Notes: a model not told the origin generated them from the sequence alone. A DNA stretch of 64,000 nucleotides from a bacterium (GCA_028275345.1 JAPWUV010000002.1:62001-126000), one strand, 5' to 3'. Counted from the first letter of the stretch, positions 45,315 through 54,516 are shown. A program made the numbers and translations.

Positions 45315-47120
45315 ATGGGCGGGCTCGCGCCAAGGCGATCGGGATTGCGGCGCCGGGACCAGTCCCGAAGTTTGACCGTATCCCGGTCCTCTGCGCGGGC
45401 TCTCGGAAGCGGGCTGATCCTCATCGGCCTGCTGGTGACTGGATGGGCAAGTGCATCCGCTTCCATCCAGACGGAGCAGCTGGCGCAGCGCTTTGGCCTC
45501 AGTTACGCGGAGGCGCTGGCGTACCAGTTCCTGTGGGTGGTGGATCCCGGACTCTTGCCGGAGGGAATCCGAGCCTACGCCAGCGTGCCACCTCGGGGCA
45601 CGACGCCGCTACTGTTCGAGCTACGGCTACATTGGCAAGAGCTCCCCTCAGCTCTGCGCGACCTCCTGACGCCGCTCACCACTCGCCCGCCGGCCTCCGT
45701 CCTGCCGAGTTGGTACATCAGTCCGAGCGGCCGGTTTCGCATTCACTACACCCTCTCCGGAATCCACGCCACGACTCTGTCTTTCGTACAAGCCGCGGCG
45801 GAGATCTTCGATCATTGCTGGCACGTGGAGGTGGAGGAGTTGGGGTTCAAGCCGCCTCCAGGGGATTTCGGCGTCGATGGACCAGAGTACGACGTCTACG
45901 TGATGAACATCAGCGATTACGGCTACACCACCGCAGAGAGCGAGATTCCGGAAACTCCGCGGGACGACTGGACATCCTTCATCGTTGTGGACAATGACTT
46001 CTCCAGTCCCCGCTACTACACCAAGGGTCTGGATGCTCTGAAGGTGACCGCTGCCCACGAGTTCTTCCACGCCATCCACTTCGGCTACCGCTGCTATCGC
46101 CAAGAGGATGTCTTCTTCTACGAGGCTTCCGGCGTGTGGATGGAGGACTACGTTTTCGACGAGGTGAACGATTACTACCAATACCTGCCCGCCTTCTTCG
46201 CTCGGCCGGACAAACCCTTCCCCACCACCGACGGTTGGCACGAGTACGGCCTCGCCCTCTGGAACAAGATGCTCGAGCGGCTGTACGGGGCGCGACTCAT
46301 CCGGGAGATCTGGGAGCTGATGCCTGACCGCTCGGCTCTGGAGGCCATCAGATGGGCATTGAGTCAACGCGGCGACAGTTTCGAACGGGCGCTAGCGGAA
46401 TTCCAGGTCTGGGCCTATTTCACCGGGAGCCGGGCCGATTCGGTCCACTTCTATCCGGAGGGGCGGAACTATCCGGAGATCCGGTTCAACCACGAAGCCG
46501 AGGTGGACAGCATCATCTCCTTGGCTGACTCCACGGAAAGACTGGCCGGCACCTTCCTCCACTTCCGCGCGGGTACAACGGGGAATTGGATGGCGTCGCT
46601 GGATTTCGATATCCCTTCCGCATGGGTCTGCGCCGTGGCCGCCTGGGATCCGGACGGTGTGCACTGGGCGCAGACGCCGCTGGGCGCTCGCGACCTCGAT
46701 CTGGGCTACCTGGGGCGTTCATCCACTTTTCTGATCGTGCCCGTGAACGTGAGCTCGGAGGCCACCCTGCCGCAGGGCCGGTTGCAGTTCCGCGTCAGAG
46801 TTCAGCTACGGCCCCCCGACTACCGTCCACCATTTCGCGTTCTCGACCCGGCGCCGAACCCATTTCGCCCGGAAAGGGATCACTTTGCCTGTTTCCAGTA
46901 CGTGCTGGATCACCCGGCCGAGGTTTGGCTAGTGGTGCTGGATGCGCTCGGGAGCGTCGTCCGAAGGGAGGATCTGGGGCCGCAGCCCGAAGGTCTGCGG
47001 CGGATGTTTCGCTGGGACGGGAGAAATGACGGGGGCGAGCTGGTGGCCAGCGGGGTTTACGTAGTGCAGATCATTGCCGGGAATCGAGTGGGGACCACGA
47101 AGATCGCGGTCCTCCGCTGA
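45315..47120 (+). CDS. Exported MXAN_6640-type putative metalloprotease with T9SS sorting domain
   Basis: About 601 residues from ATG 45315 (GGAAGGGAG upstream; TTG 45309 is in frame). A long, Arg-rich N-terminus precedes the hydrophobic signal segment (about 30-50, ending ASASA). The zinc motif H248-E249-F-F-H252 in AAHEFFHAIHFGYR and the downstream WMEDYVFDEVND fit the MXAN_6640 family of predicted extracellular metallopeptidases. A jelly-roll-like region and a sorting domain (DPAPNPFRPERDH to KIAVLR) follow. Its substrate is unknown. Confidence 0.78.
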   Translation: MGGLAPRRSGLRRRDQSRSLTVSRSSARALGSGLILIGLLVTGWASASASIQTEQLAQRFGLSYAEALAYQFLWVVDPGLLPEGIRAYASVPPRGTTPLLFELRLHWQELPSALRDLLTPLTTRPPASVLPSWYISPSGRFRIHYTLSGIHATTLSFVQAAAEIFDHCWHVEVEELGFKPPPGDFGVDGPEYDVYVMNISDYGYTTAESEIPETPRDDWTSFIVVDNDFSSPRYYTKGLDALKVTAAHEFFHAIHFGYRCYRQEDVFFYEASGVWMEDYVFDEVNDYYQYLPAFFARPDKPFPTTDGWHEYGLALWNKMLERLYGARLIREIWELMPDRSALEAIRWALSQRGDSFERALAEFQVWAYFTGSRADSVHFYPEGRNYPEIRFNHEAEVDSIISLADSTERLAGTFLHFRAGTTGNWMASLDFDIPSAWVCAVAAWDPDGVHWAQTPLGARDLDLGYLGRSSTFLIVPVNVSSEATLPQGRLQFRVRVQLRPPDYRPPFRVLDPAPNPFRPERDHFACFQYVLDHPAEVWLVVLDALGSVVRREDLGPQPEGLRRMFRWDGRNDGGELVASGVYVVQIIAGNRVGTTKIAVLR

Positions 47121-47185
47121 CGGGCTGTCCGCCTTCTCAGAGGCGGGCTTCGAGATGGCTTGCCGCATGCGCGTGGAGAAGAAGG

Positions 47186-48856
47186 ATGAGGATCGCAATA
47201 GGAGCAGCGCTGATGGCATTCGCGTGTGGCGTCGGAGCGAGAGGCCAGGGGCAGGCAGATCTTGCGGTGATCGCGGACAAGATCGTGACCATGAGTCGCG
47301 ACTCCGCTGGGGCCCAAATTCTGCTCGTCCGCGACGGGAGAATTTGGAAGGTTGGCAGCCGGCGCGCCCTTGAGGGGGAGGCTACGGCGGCTCGAAGGGT
47401 AATCCGGCTCGGCCCAGGGCAAGTTGTCTACCCCGGCTTCATTGACGCCCACCTTCACGTGGTGGACGTGGGCCGTTCGCTGGAGGAAGTCGATCTCGTG
47501 GGCAAGAAAAGCCTGGCCGAGGCGCTGGAGGCTGTGGCGAAGGCAGCGCGCCAGACCCCGCCGGGCCAGTGGATCCTCGGTCGCGGTTGGGATCACAACG
47601 ACTGGCCGGAGAAGGTTTTCCCGAACAGACGGGACCTCGATTCGGTCGCTCCGAACCATCCCGTGTATCTTTGGAGGATCGACGGCCATGTTGGGTGGGC
47701 GAATTCCCTGGCCCTGCGTCTGGCCGGCATCGACGCCGAGACGCCGGACCCGCCGGGCGGGCTCATCCAGCGGCTGCCCGGCAGCCGGGAGCCCAGCGGA
47801 ATCCTCGTGGACAATGCCATGGACCTCCTGTCTGGGGTTCTCCCGAAACCTTCCCACGAGGATCTGAAACGCTACATCGTCAAGGCGATGAGCCACTTCG
47901 CCTCGCTGGGGCTGACCTGCGTGCACGACGCCGGCGTAGATATGCCGACCTTCTCCGCTTACCGCGAGCTCGTGGAGGAGGGCAAAGCCCAGATCCGGGT
48001 GTATGCGATGGCCTCCACGGGGCCTCTGCTGGATCTCCTACTCGAGAACGGACCGATTCTGGACCCCGGACGGGAGATGCTGGTTGTGCGATCGCTCAAG
48101 CTATTTGCGGACGGGGCCATGGGTTCGCGCGGCGCACTCCTCTTCGAGCCGTATTCGGATGATCCCGGCAACCGGGGGCTGCTCTTGACCCCGGCGGAGA
48201 CGATTCGCGATCTTACCGTGCGGTGCCTCCGGAAGGGGATCCAGGTCTGCACCCACGCCATTGGCGATTCCGCCAACCGATTGGTCCTCGATGCCTACGA
48301 GCAGGCCCTTCGCGAGGTCGGGGCAAAGGACGCACGCCTCCGCATCGAACATGCCCAGGTCGTTGCGCCGGAGGACGTGCCTCGCTTCGCGCAGCTGAAC
48401 GTCATCGCCTCCATGCAGCCGATCCACGCCGTCTCGGACATGCCCTGGGCCGAAAGTCGTCTGGGACCCGTCCGGGTCAAAGGAGCCTACGCTTGGCGTT
48501 CGCTGTTGGAGGCGGGAGCACGCATCGCAGGCGGCTCCGACGCGCCGGTGGAATCCGCTGATCCACTCCTTGGACTCCATGCCGCTGTCTCCCGCCAGGA
48601 CCTCACGGGCTACCCTCCGGGCGGATGGATGCCGGAGCAATGCGTGTCCCTGCGGGATGCCTTGCGTATGTTCACCACGGAAGCGGCCTGGGCGGCATTC
48701 GCTGAAGGGAGCCTTGGGTCCATCGAGCCCGGGAAATGGGCGGATTTCGTGGTCCTCGACCGCGACCTCGAGAAGATCCCGCCACGGGAGATACCCGAAG
48801 CCAAGGTGCTGCTCACCGTCGTCGGCGGGAGTGTGGTCTTCCGGCGCGAAGAGTAA
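47186..48856 (+). CDS. YtcJ-like amidohydrolase, probably exported
   Basis: 556 residues. Residues 1-22 (MRIAIGAALMAFACGVGARG) look like a signal peptide. The amidohydrolase-3 fold has the first metal pair H89/H91 in IDAHLHVVD. LGRGWDHNDWP, RIDGHVGWANS, THAIGDSANR, RIEHAQVV and GGSDAPVESADPL follow, all typical of YtcJ-type N-substituted formamide or carboxylesterase-like deformylases. A hairpin (CCGCCT/AGGCGG, 47129-47146) lies upstream, after the protease gene. The substrate is unknown. Confidence 0.85.
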   Translation: MRIAIGAALMAFACGVGARGQGQADLAVIADKIVTMSRDSAGAQILLVRDGRIWKVGSRRALEGEATAARRVIRLGPGQVVYPGFIDAHLHVVDVGRSLEEVDLVGKKSLAEALEAVAKAARQTPPGQWILGRGWDHNDWPEKVFPNRRDLDSVAPNHPVYLWRIDGHVGWANSLALRLAGIDAETPDPPGGLIQRLPGSREPSGILVDNAMDLLSGVLPKPSHEDLKRYIVKAMSHFASLGLTCVHDAGVDMPTFSAYRELVEEGKAQIRVYAMASTGPLLDLLLENGPILDPGREMLVVRSLKLFADGAMGSRGALLFEPYSDDPGNRGLLLTPAETIRDLTVRCLRKGIQVCTHAIGDSANRLVLDAYEQALREVGAKDARLRIEHAQVVAPEDVPRFAQLNVIASMQPIHAVSDMPWAESRLGPVRVKGAYAWRSLLEAGARIAGGSDAPVESADPLLGLHAAVSRQDLTGYPPGGWMPEQCVSLRDALRMFTTEAAWAAFAEGSLGSIEPGKWADFVVLDRDLEKIPPREIPEAKVLLTVVGGSVVFRREE

Positions 48857-48897
48857 CTGGTCAGAAACGGGAACGGCCGACGCCGGGGTGAATCTTC

Positions 48898-48926
48898 TTG
48901 ACATGCGGTGGGGAATTGGGTAACTT
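48898..48926 (+). promoter_or_regulatory. Promoter of the TolB-like gene, leaderless arrangement
   Basis: A perfect TTGACA (48898-48903), a 17-base spacer and TAACTT (48921-48926). The next ATG (48936) is only nine bases after the -10 and has no ribosome site, so the transcript should be leaderless or nearly so. Confidence 0.6.
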
Positions 48927-48935
48927 AGCCGCACC

Positions 48936-50003
48936 ATGCGAAAGGTGACGAGAGGGCCACGGGTTCTGGTCTTCGGGGTGATCCTCGGGGGATGCGCCGT
49001 CCTTGTCGTCTGTCGGAATCGCGAAACACAGGGGGAACTGCTTCCGAGCCGGATCATCCCGCGCGCGATACGGCCAGCTTTGGAATTAACGGACGGAAGT
49101 GTGCCACTCCGGCATCCAACTTGGTCGCCCTCGGGGGAGAGAATCGCCGCGGTCTCGTTCGACAACAACTCGCTCTGGCTCTTGAGTCCCAAGGAGGGGC
49201 AGGCTCGAAAGCTCGTGGACGCGGAGGGGGTCGGATCGGCGTTCGTCTGGTGCAATAGCGATCGCTTGCTTGCCTACCGTTGCGCGCGCTGGATCGGACC
49301 GCGCCGGCGACACTTGCTCCTGCTTTTGGATTTGGAGACCGGGCACAAACGCGCGCTGGCCGACACGGCGGCTGCAGTTTCGCCGCCCAGTTCCTGCGTG
49401 GCACGGGGCATCCTGTTTTTCCAGGTGGGCGATTCGACTCAAGTCTTGCACATCGCCCGGCGAGACACAACCCTTGTGGTTGAGGCCGTGACATGGGATG
49501 CCGCAGAGGGGCACGGCCCCCAATGCGCGGCTGTTTTTGCGGTCGGAAATGTCCTCCAACGTTGGGTTGCGGGACCGGCCTTGCGCCGGCATGATGAGTT
49601 TGCGCTCGAAGGGCAGGTCTTGAATCCCGCGATTTCTCCGGATGGTTCGAAGGCCGCCTACGAACTTCTGGGCAGCGGCGGCGTCTGGGTCCTCGACTTC
49701 GCCTCCGGGGAAAAGCGATACCTGGGCGAAGGACGAAGCCCGAGGTGGTCTCCACGGGGTGACTACATCGCCTGTGTTGTCCAGAAGGACGATGGCATCC
49801 GGATCACTCAGTCTGACATCGTCCTATACCATTGGGCGGGTGGTGCCAAGATTCGCGTCACGGACTCCGCGGATCGCATCGAGACAGACCCTGACTGGCA
49901 CCCGAACGGAGACAAACTGGTTTACGCCGACGAACTGACCGGAAAGATCTACCAGGCCGAGCTGGTGTATGAGCCGGTCCGGGACGACCGCCAGGCCAAT
50001 TGA
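48936..50003 (+). CDS. TolB/PD40-type beta-propeller protein, exported
   Basis: 355 residues. The N-terminus has a hydrophobic segment ending LGGC (Cys about 20), a possible lipoprotein box. Repeats of the PD40/WD40-like TolB type are visible: HPTWSPSGERIAAVSF, NPAISPDGSKAAYEL, SPRWSPRGDYIACVV and DPDWHPNGDKLVYAD. Such propellers bind partner proteins or ligands. It overlaps the next gene by 35 bp. No ribosome site precedes the ATG. Confidence 0.75.
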   Translation: MRKVTRGPRVLVFGVILGGCAVLVVCRNRETQGELLPSRIIPRAIRPALELTDGSVPLRHPTWSPSGERIAAVSFDNNSLWLLSPKEGQARKLVDAEGVGSAFVWCNSDRLLAYRCARWIGPRRRHLLLLLDLETGHKRALADTAAAVSPPSSCVARGILFFQVGDSTQVLHIARRDTTLVVEAVTWDAAEGHGPQCAAVFAVGNVLQRWVAGPALRRHDEFALEGQVLNPAISPDGSKAAYELLGSGGVWVLDFASGEKRYLGEGRSPRWSPRGDYIACVVQKDDGIRITQSDIVLYHWAGGAKIRVTDSADRIETDPDWHPNGDKLVYADELTGKIYQAELVYEPVRDDRQAN

Positions 50004-50691
50004 GCAGCGCGGTTTCTGGCTTTCCGTGTACTCTCAACTGCTGGAGGCGATTGGGCCGAGAGGATGGTGGCCAGCGGACTCGCCCTTCGAGGTGATGGTC
50101 GGGGCCATTCTGACCCAGAACACAGCCTGGAGGAACGTGGAAAAGGCCATCCGGGCCCTCAAAGAGGCGAAAGTCCTTTCACCGGAGGCGTTGGGGAGGA
50201 TCGACCCCGAGGAGCTGGCGGCGCTGATCCGTCCGGCGGGCTACTTCAACCAGAAGTCGGCGCGGCTCAAGGCCTTGGCCGCTTTCCTTCTTGACCAATA
50301 CGGCGGGTCGCTCGAACGCATGCGGGCGGAGGATACTGGAGTCCTTCGAGAGAAGCTCCTGCGCTTGCCTGGCGTGGGCCCCGAGACGGCCGATTCGATC
50401 CTGCTCTACGCGCTGGAGAAGCCAGTGTTCGTGGTAGATGCTTACACCCGGCGGATTTTCGCTCGCCACGGGTGGGCTTCTCCCAAGGCCGGCTACGACG
50501 AGATTCGGCTTGCCCTCGAGGCTGCGCTGCCCGCCGAGGCGAGCCTGTACAACGAATTCCACGCCCTGCTGGTGTACGTCGGTCAACGGTTCTGCAAACG
50601 TCGGCCGGAGTGCGAACAGTGCCCTCTCCGTGGATATGCACGAGTATCCGTGGAAGAGGCCAGTCCCAACACCCCCAAGGCGCGGAGGTGA
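49969..50691 (+). CDS. HhH-GPD DNA glycosylase, MagIII/endonuclease III-like
   Basis: 240 residues of the HhH-GPD superfamily. ILTQNTAWRNVEKAI and the hairpin LPGVGPETADSILLYA precede the catalytic aspartate in VVDAYTRRIF. The lysine needed by bifunctional endonuclease III (GRKTA) is replaced by Glu (GPETA). The Helicobacter 3-methyladenine glycosylase MagIII has a similar GKESAD. The iron-sulfur motif is incomplete: C-x5-C-x2-C in FCKRRPECEQCPL without the fourth Cys. It is therefore probably a monofunctional alkyl-base glycosylase in base excision repair. The ATG lies inside the preceding gene. Confidence 0.75.
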   Translation: MSRSGTTARPIEQRGFWLSVYSQLLEAIGPRGWWPADSPFEVMVGAILTQNTAWRNVEKAIRALKEAKVLSPEALGRIDPEELAALIRPAGYFNQKSARLKALAAFLLDQYGGSLERMRAEDTGVLREKLLRLPGVGPETADSILLYALEKPVFVVDAYTRRIFARHGWASPKAGYDEIRLALEAALPAEASLYNEFHALLVYVGQRFCKRRPECEQCPLRGYARVSVEEASPNTPKARR

Positions 50692-50692
50692 C

Positions 50693-52006
50693 ATGTCGGC
50701 GTTGGCCGTCGCCGGGATCCTGATCGCGTTGCTGCTCGCCGGCCTGGCCTTCCAAGCACTCCGGGAAGGACGGGGATGGTTGGTGGCGGTGGAGTTCGGG
50801 GGATTTGCGGCGGCCTGCCTGGCCGTGGCAATGGAGAGGAGAGGGACCGGCTCCCCGGCTCTGGCCTTTTCCGCGGTAGCGATAGTGTCCACAGCTCTGG
50901 CTGTAAATGCGGTGGTTCTCGTCTACGATTTCTACGCGGGAAGGGCCGCGCGACGGATGACCCTTCCACGGGCCGGGGTCTTTTACCGGATGATCGCCTC
51001 GGAAGACGAGCTCCGCGAAGGGATGTCGGCGGCGGCGGACGAGGAGATCAACGAAGGGCTCCAGGCCTTGGAGCTCTGGCGATCGGGGAACGCGTCGTAC
51101 CTGGAGGGCCGATTTCTCGACGCGTTGTCGAAGTACGATCTCTCGGGGCGATGGGTCCCATCGGTGGCGGCGTACGTCAATGCCTCGGCTGTTTGCATCG
51201 AGCTGGGAAAGTACGACGATGCGATCCGCTACGCTGACCTCGCCCTGGCTATCAACGAGGAGTGCCCCGAAGCCTGGCAGAACCGCGGTTTAGCCTGCGA
51301 CCGGCTGCGGAGACTCGGGGAGGCTCTGGCCGCCTACCGACGCGTGAAACACGCGGAGCCTCAAAACTCGCTGCTTTCCCTGCTGCTGGGCAGGACCTTG
51401 CGCCGGCTGGGGCAGCTCGACGAGGCGGAACGAGCCTTGGACCAGGGGTTGGAGGTCGATCCGAACGACCCAGAGCTCCTCTTCGAGAAGAGTTTGGTCT
51501 TGATCCGGAAGGACAGGCGCGACGAAGCATTGCCCTACCTGGAGGGGGCAGTACGGCGCAACCGAAAGCATTACGCCGCCTATTTCCACTTGGCCAATAC
51601 GCTCAACCGGATGGGAAAGCTGGAGGAGGCCCTGCACTATTACAACCTCGTGACTGGTCTCCGTCCGGAATACCCCGAGGCGTGGAATAACCGCGGGATC
51701 GCCCTGAGCAAGCTTGGCAAGACGCGGAAGGCCATCGAAAGCTACCGCAAGGCCATCGGTCTTCGCCCGGAGTATCCCGAAGCCTGGATCAATCTCGGCT
51801 TGGCTTACGACTCCGAGGGCGAGGTGGAGAAGGCACTGGAGGCCTATCGGCGGTTCCTCGAACTGGCCCCGGCCTCGATGTCCAAGCACATTGAGCTCAC
51901 CAGGCGGCGGGTCGAGGAGCTGCAGCGGCAGCAGGCGGAAACGGAGGGGGGATCGGCCGGATCCAAGTCGAGACTGGGAAAAAGCCGAAGGTCGAAATCT
52001 GCCTGA
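50693..52006 (+). CDS. Membrane-anchored TPR-repeat protein
   Basis: About 437 residues; GGAGGTG precedes ATG 50693, one base after the glycosylase stop. Two or three N-terminal membrane helices (about 3-85) are followed by at least seven tetratricopeptide repeats (about 130-400), for example AYVNASAVCIELGKYDDAIR and AWNNRGIALSKLGKTRKAIE. The tail is basic and Ser-rich. TPR arrays hold protein complexes together; no enzyme domain is present and no partner can be named. Confidence 0.82.
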   Translation: MSALAVAGILIALLLAGLAFQALREGRGWLVAVEFGGFAAACLAVAMERRGTGSPALAFSAVAIVSTALAVNAVVLVYDFYAGRAARRMTLPRAGVFYRMIASEDELREGMSAAADEEINEGLQALELWRSGNASYLEGRFLDALSKYDLSGRWVPSVAAYVNASAVCIELGKYDDAIRYADLALAINEECPEAWQNRGLACDRLRRLGEALAAYRRVKHAEPQNSLLSLLLGRTLRRLGQLDEAERALDQGLEVDPNDPELLFEKSLVLIRKDRRDEALPYLEGAVRRNRKHYAAYFHLANTLNRMGKLEEALHYYNLVTGLRPEYPEAWNNRGIALSKLGKTRKAIESYRKAIGLRPEYPEAWINLGLAYDSEGEVEKALEAYRRFLELAPASMSKHIELTRRRVEELQRQQAETEGGSAGSKSRLGKSRRSKSA

Positions 52007-52026
52007 CCCGTCCGACAGGATGAGAG

Positions 52027-52980
52027 ATGCTTGCGCTTCAATTCGAAAAGGAGCTCCGCGCGGTGGATGTGCCCGTCCCTACGCCACGGGAAGGGGAAGC
52101 GTTAATCCGGCTCCGCCTGGCCGGCATTTGCAACACGGATCTGGAGATCGTACGCGGATATTCTAACTTTCGCGGGATCCTCGGGCACGAGTTTGTGGGC
52201 GAGGTCGTGGAAGCCTCCGACGGCGCTGAGCTGATCGGAGCGCGGGTCGTGGGCGAGATCAATCTGGCCTGCGGCGAGTGCTCGTACTGTCGCCGGGGAT
52301 GGGAGAGGCACTGCCCGAAGCGGACTGTGCTCGGCATCCTGGGCAAGGACGGCTGTTTCGCTGAGTACTTCACGCTCCCCGTCCGCAACTTGCACCGCGT
52401 CCCCGAGGCTCTGCCCGACCGCACCGCGGTGTTCACTGAGCCGCTGGCCGCCTGCGTGGAAATCTTGGAGCAGGTTTCCGTACCTCCCAGTCAACCGGTT
52501 TGCGTGGTGGGCGACGGGAAACTGGCGCTTCTCCTGGTCCAGGTCCTCAAGCTGGCCGGAGCTGAGGTGTACATCGTCGGGAAGCACCCGGAGAAATTGG
52601 CCATTGCGCAAGAGCTCGGGGCGATTCCCCTCGGTGCGGAGACGGTCCCCGAGCCGCGATTCGACTTCGTGGTAGAGGCGAGCGGATCGCCGTCCGGCCT
52701 GGAGCTGGCTCTGCGCATCATCCGGCCGCGGGGAACCCTCGTCTTGAAAAGCACCTACGCGGAGTGCCCGAGGGTCGATACTTCGCAGCTTGTGGTGGAT
52801 GAACTGTGCGTGCTGGGCTCCCGCTGCGGACCCTTCGAGCCGGCTCTCAGGCTTCTGGCCGATGGCTTGGTCCAGACGGAGCCGCTCGTGAGTGCGGTTT
52901 TCCCTCTCTCGCGGGGCATAGAAGCTTTCCGGGAGGCCGAGAAACCCGGCATCCTCAAGGTCCTTCTGTCGCCGGAATGA
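52027..52980 (+). CDS. Zinc-dependent medium-chain alcohol dehydrogenase-like protein
   Basis: 317 residues, slightly shorter than the usual 340-350. The catalytic zinc region reads AGICNTDLEI and LGHEFVGEV. The structural zinc cysteines are in CGECSYCRRGWERHC. The Rossmann domain starts QPVCVVGDGKLALLLVQVL, where GDGKLA replaces the typical GxGxxG, and VEASGSPSGLE follows. It resembles threonine or sorbitol dehydrogenase relatives often found with sugar catabolism. It lies in the same direction as the TPR gene, 20 bp after it. Confidence 0.82.
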   Translation: MLALQFEKELRAVDVPVPTPREGEALIRLRLAGICNTDLEIVRGYSNFRGILGHEFVGEVVEASDGAELIGARVVGEINLACGECSYCRRGWERHCPKRTVLGILGKDGCFAEYFTLPVRNLHRVPEALPDRTAVFTEPLAACVEILEQVSVPPSQPVCVVGDGKLALLLVQVLKLAGAEVYIVGKHPEKLAIAQELGAIPLGAETVPEPRFDFVVEASGSPSGLELALRIIRPRGTLVLKSTYAECPRVDTSQLVVDELCVLGSRCGPFEPALRLLADGLVQTEPLVSAVFPLSRGIEAFREAEKPGILKVLLSPE

Positions 52981-53195
52981 CGGCGCGTGCGCCAGCAGGG
53001 ATCGTGAAAGGGACCCGTTTCGCGAGCGCTGATTGAGACACACGAGGTGCATGAATATCGGAGGCTCTTGGCGCAAGGGGGAAGTGGGGAACCCCCGAGC
53101 GTGGGGCGAGCAGCGACAGGTCGGCGGGGTGGGCCGGAGTAGTAGCTTAGGCCAGGGGCCGGAGCGGGAGGCGGTGAATGCCCGGAGGTGAGCGG
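52981..53195. other. 215-bp GC-rich gap before shikimate kinase
   Basis: A short inverted repeat GGCGC/GCGCC follows the dehydrogenase stop. GGGGG/CCCCC arms near 53083-53097 could form a larger RNA fold. TAGCTT at 53143-53148 could be a -10, but no TTG lies at the right distance. No riboswitch or small RNA family is recognised. Confidence 0.35.
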
Positions 53196-53774
53196 ATGGT
53201 AGGTCGGACCCTCGTGTTTCTCACTGGCTTTCTTTCGGCCGGAAAGTCGACAGTGGGAAAGCGCCTCGCCGAGCGTCTCGGGATCCCATTCTTTGATCTG
53301 GACAGCCTCGTCGAGACGCGCCTCGGCAGATCCGTGGAAGAGATCCTGATCGAGCATGGTGAGGTCTTTTACCGGGCATTGGAAGCCGAGATCTTGAGGG
53401 CTCTTTGCAGCCAGGCCTTCGGTGTGGTGGCTCTCGGGGCCGGGACGGTGACGCATCCCGAAAACCGCAAACTGGTTCGCGAGCACGGGCTGATTATCCA
53501 TCTTGTGGCCAGCTCCGAGGAACTCTGGCGCCGCACGGCCGAGGGGGAACGTTGGCCGAGGCTTTGGCTTCCGAGCGCTTCCCAAGAACCATTGCCAGGG
53601 ACTGGGCCTTTGCGGGAACGCCTGGAATCGTTGTTGGAGTGGCGAACGCCGTACTACGAGTTCGCCGATATTACGGTGGACACCACGGGCATGGATGTCG
53701 ACGAAGTGGTCGAGGAGATCCTCGGGCAGCTTCGGTCGCATGAGCTCTTCGATGCTGTGCGGGGTAGGCATTGA
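53196..53774 (+). CDS. aroK: Shikimate kinase
   Basis: About 192 residues. I choose ATG 53196 (GGAGGTGA four bases upstream) over ATG 53178. The P-loop GFLSAGKSTVGKRLA, the shikimate-binding DLDSLVETR and the family motif around GEVFYRALEAEIL are present. VALGAGTVTHPENR is a close variant of the usual GGGxxxxxxNR. TPYYEFADITVDT near the end is also typical. It phosphorylates shikimate in aromatic amino-acid synthesis. No other aro gene is in the window. Confidence 0.85.
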   Translation: MVGRTLVFLTGFLSAGKSTVGKRLAERLGIPFFDLDSLVETRLGRSVEEILIEHGEVFYRALEAEILRALCSQAFGVVALGAGTVTHPENRKLVREHGLIIHLVASSEELWRRTAEGERWPRLWLPSASQEPLPGTGPLRERLESLLEWRTPYYEFADITVDTTGMDVDEVVEEILGQLRSHELFDAVRGRH

Positions 53775-53814
53775 GTGGCCGCCTTCGTATTGCGAGATTC
53801 CAATCGGGCTTGCA

Positions 53815-54516
53815 ATGAGCGGCGTGGATCCTTTTGCGAGACTTGCCTCCATCTACGATCGGGTCTTTCCGCGCGTGGTTCCGAAGTACGATGAGGCGGT
53901 CGATCTGATGCTGGCCTTGCTCCCGTACGGAGCCGAGGCCAGGGTTCGGCTCGTCGAGCTGGGCTGCGGCACGGGAGAGGTGTTGAAGCGGTTGGCCACG
54001 GCGTTCCCACAGGCGGAGATTCGGGGAGTCGATTCCTCCGCGGCCATGCTGGAGGTTGCGCACAAGAAGCTTTCGCCCTTCGCACCCAGAGTGAGCCTCT
54101 TGCGTCACGACCTCTCCCAGGGCTGGCCCGAGGAGGTAGGGGAATGCGAGGCGGTTCTCTGCCCTTACGTTCTGGAGTATCTTGCCCCGGAGGCGCAGGA
54201 ATTGCTTCTGCAGGGGGCATTTCGCCGTTTGAAGCCAGAAGGCAGGTTACTGATCATCGAGTTTGTGCAGCCCAATGAGCCGAGGATCAGCCAGGTTTTC
54301 CGCGACCTGGAGTACCGGTTAATCTCCGGGACCCTTGCGAGGCGGCAGTTGTCCGAAGAGGAGCTGGCTATTCTGACGGATCTCTCCGAGAAGGGGCCAC
54401 GGCATCCGCTGAGCTGGTCTCAGAGGGTGGAGATGTTGGAGCGGGTTGGGTTCCGCCGCGTGGACACGGCGTGGCGGTTCCTCAACTTCGTGCTTGCGAC
54501 GGCCGCCCGCCCGTAA
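53815..54516 (+). CDS. Class I SAM-dependent methyltransferase
   Basis: About 233 residues from ATG 53815, chosen because the longer frame overlaps aroK. The SAM-binding motif LVELGCGTGEVLKRLA, the acidic loop IRGVDSSAAMLEVA and the motif II/III region GRLLIIEFVQPNE place it in the UbiE/Methyltransf_25 group. Its substrate is unknown. The ribosome site is poor. It is 40 bp after aroK. Confidence 0.75.
   Translation: MSGVDPFARLASIYDRVFPRVVPKYDEAVDLMLALLPYGAEARVRLVELGCGTGEVLKRLATAFPQAEIRGVDSSAAMLEVAHKKLSPFAPRVSLLRHDLSQGWPEEVGECEAVLCPYVLEYLAPEAQELLLQGAFRRLKPEGRLLIIEFVQPNEPRISQVFRDLEYRLISGTLARRQLSEEELAILTDLSEKGPRHPLSWSQRVEMLERVGFRRVDTAWRFLNFVLATAARP

Noticed and set aside
53040-53150. GC-rich region with AGCAGC and paired GGGGG/CCCCC, considered as a signal recognition particle RNA
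   Set aside because: The invariant GGAA loop and internal-loop pattern of bacterial SRP RNA are absent.
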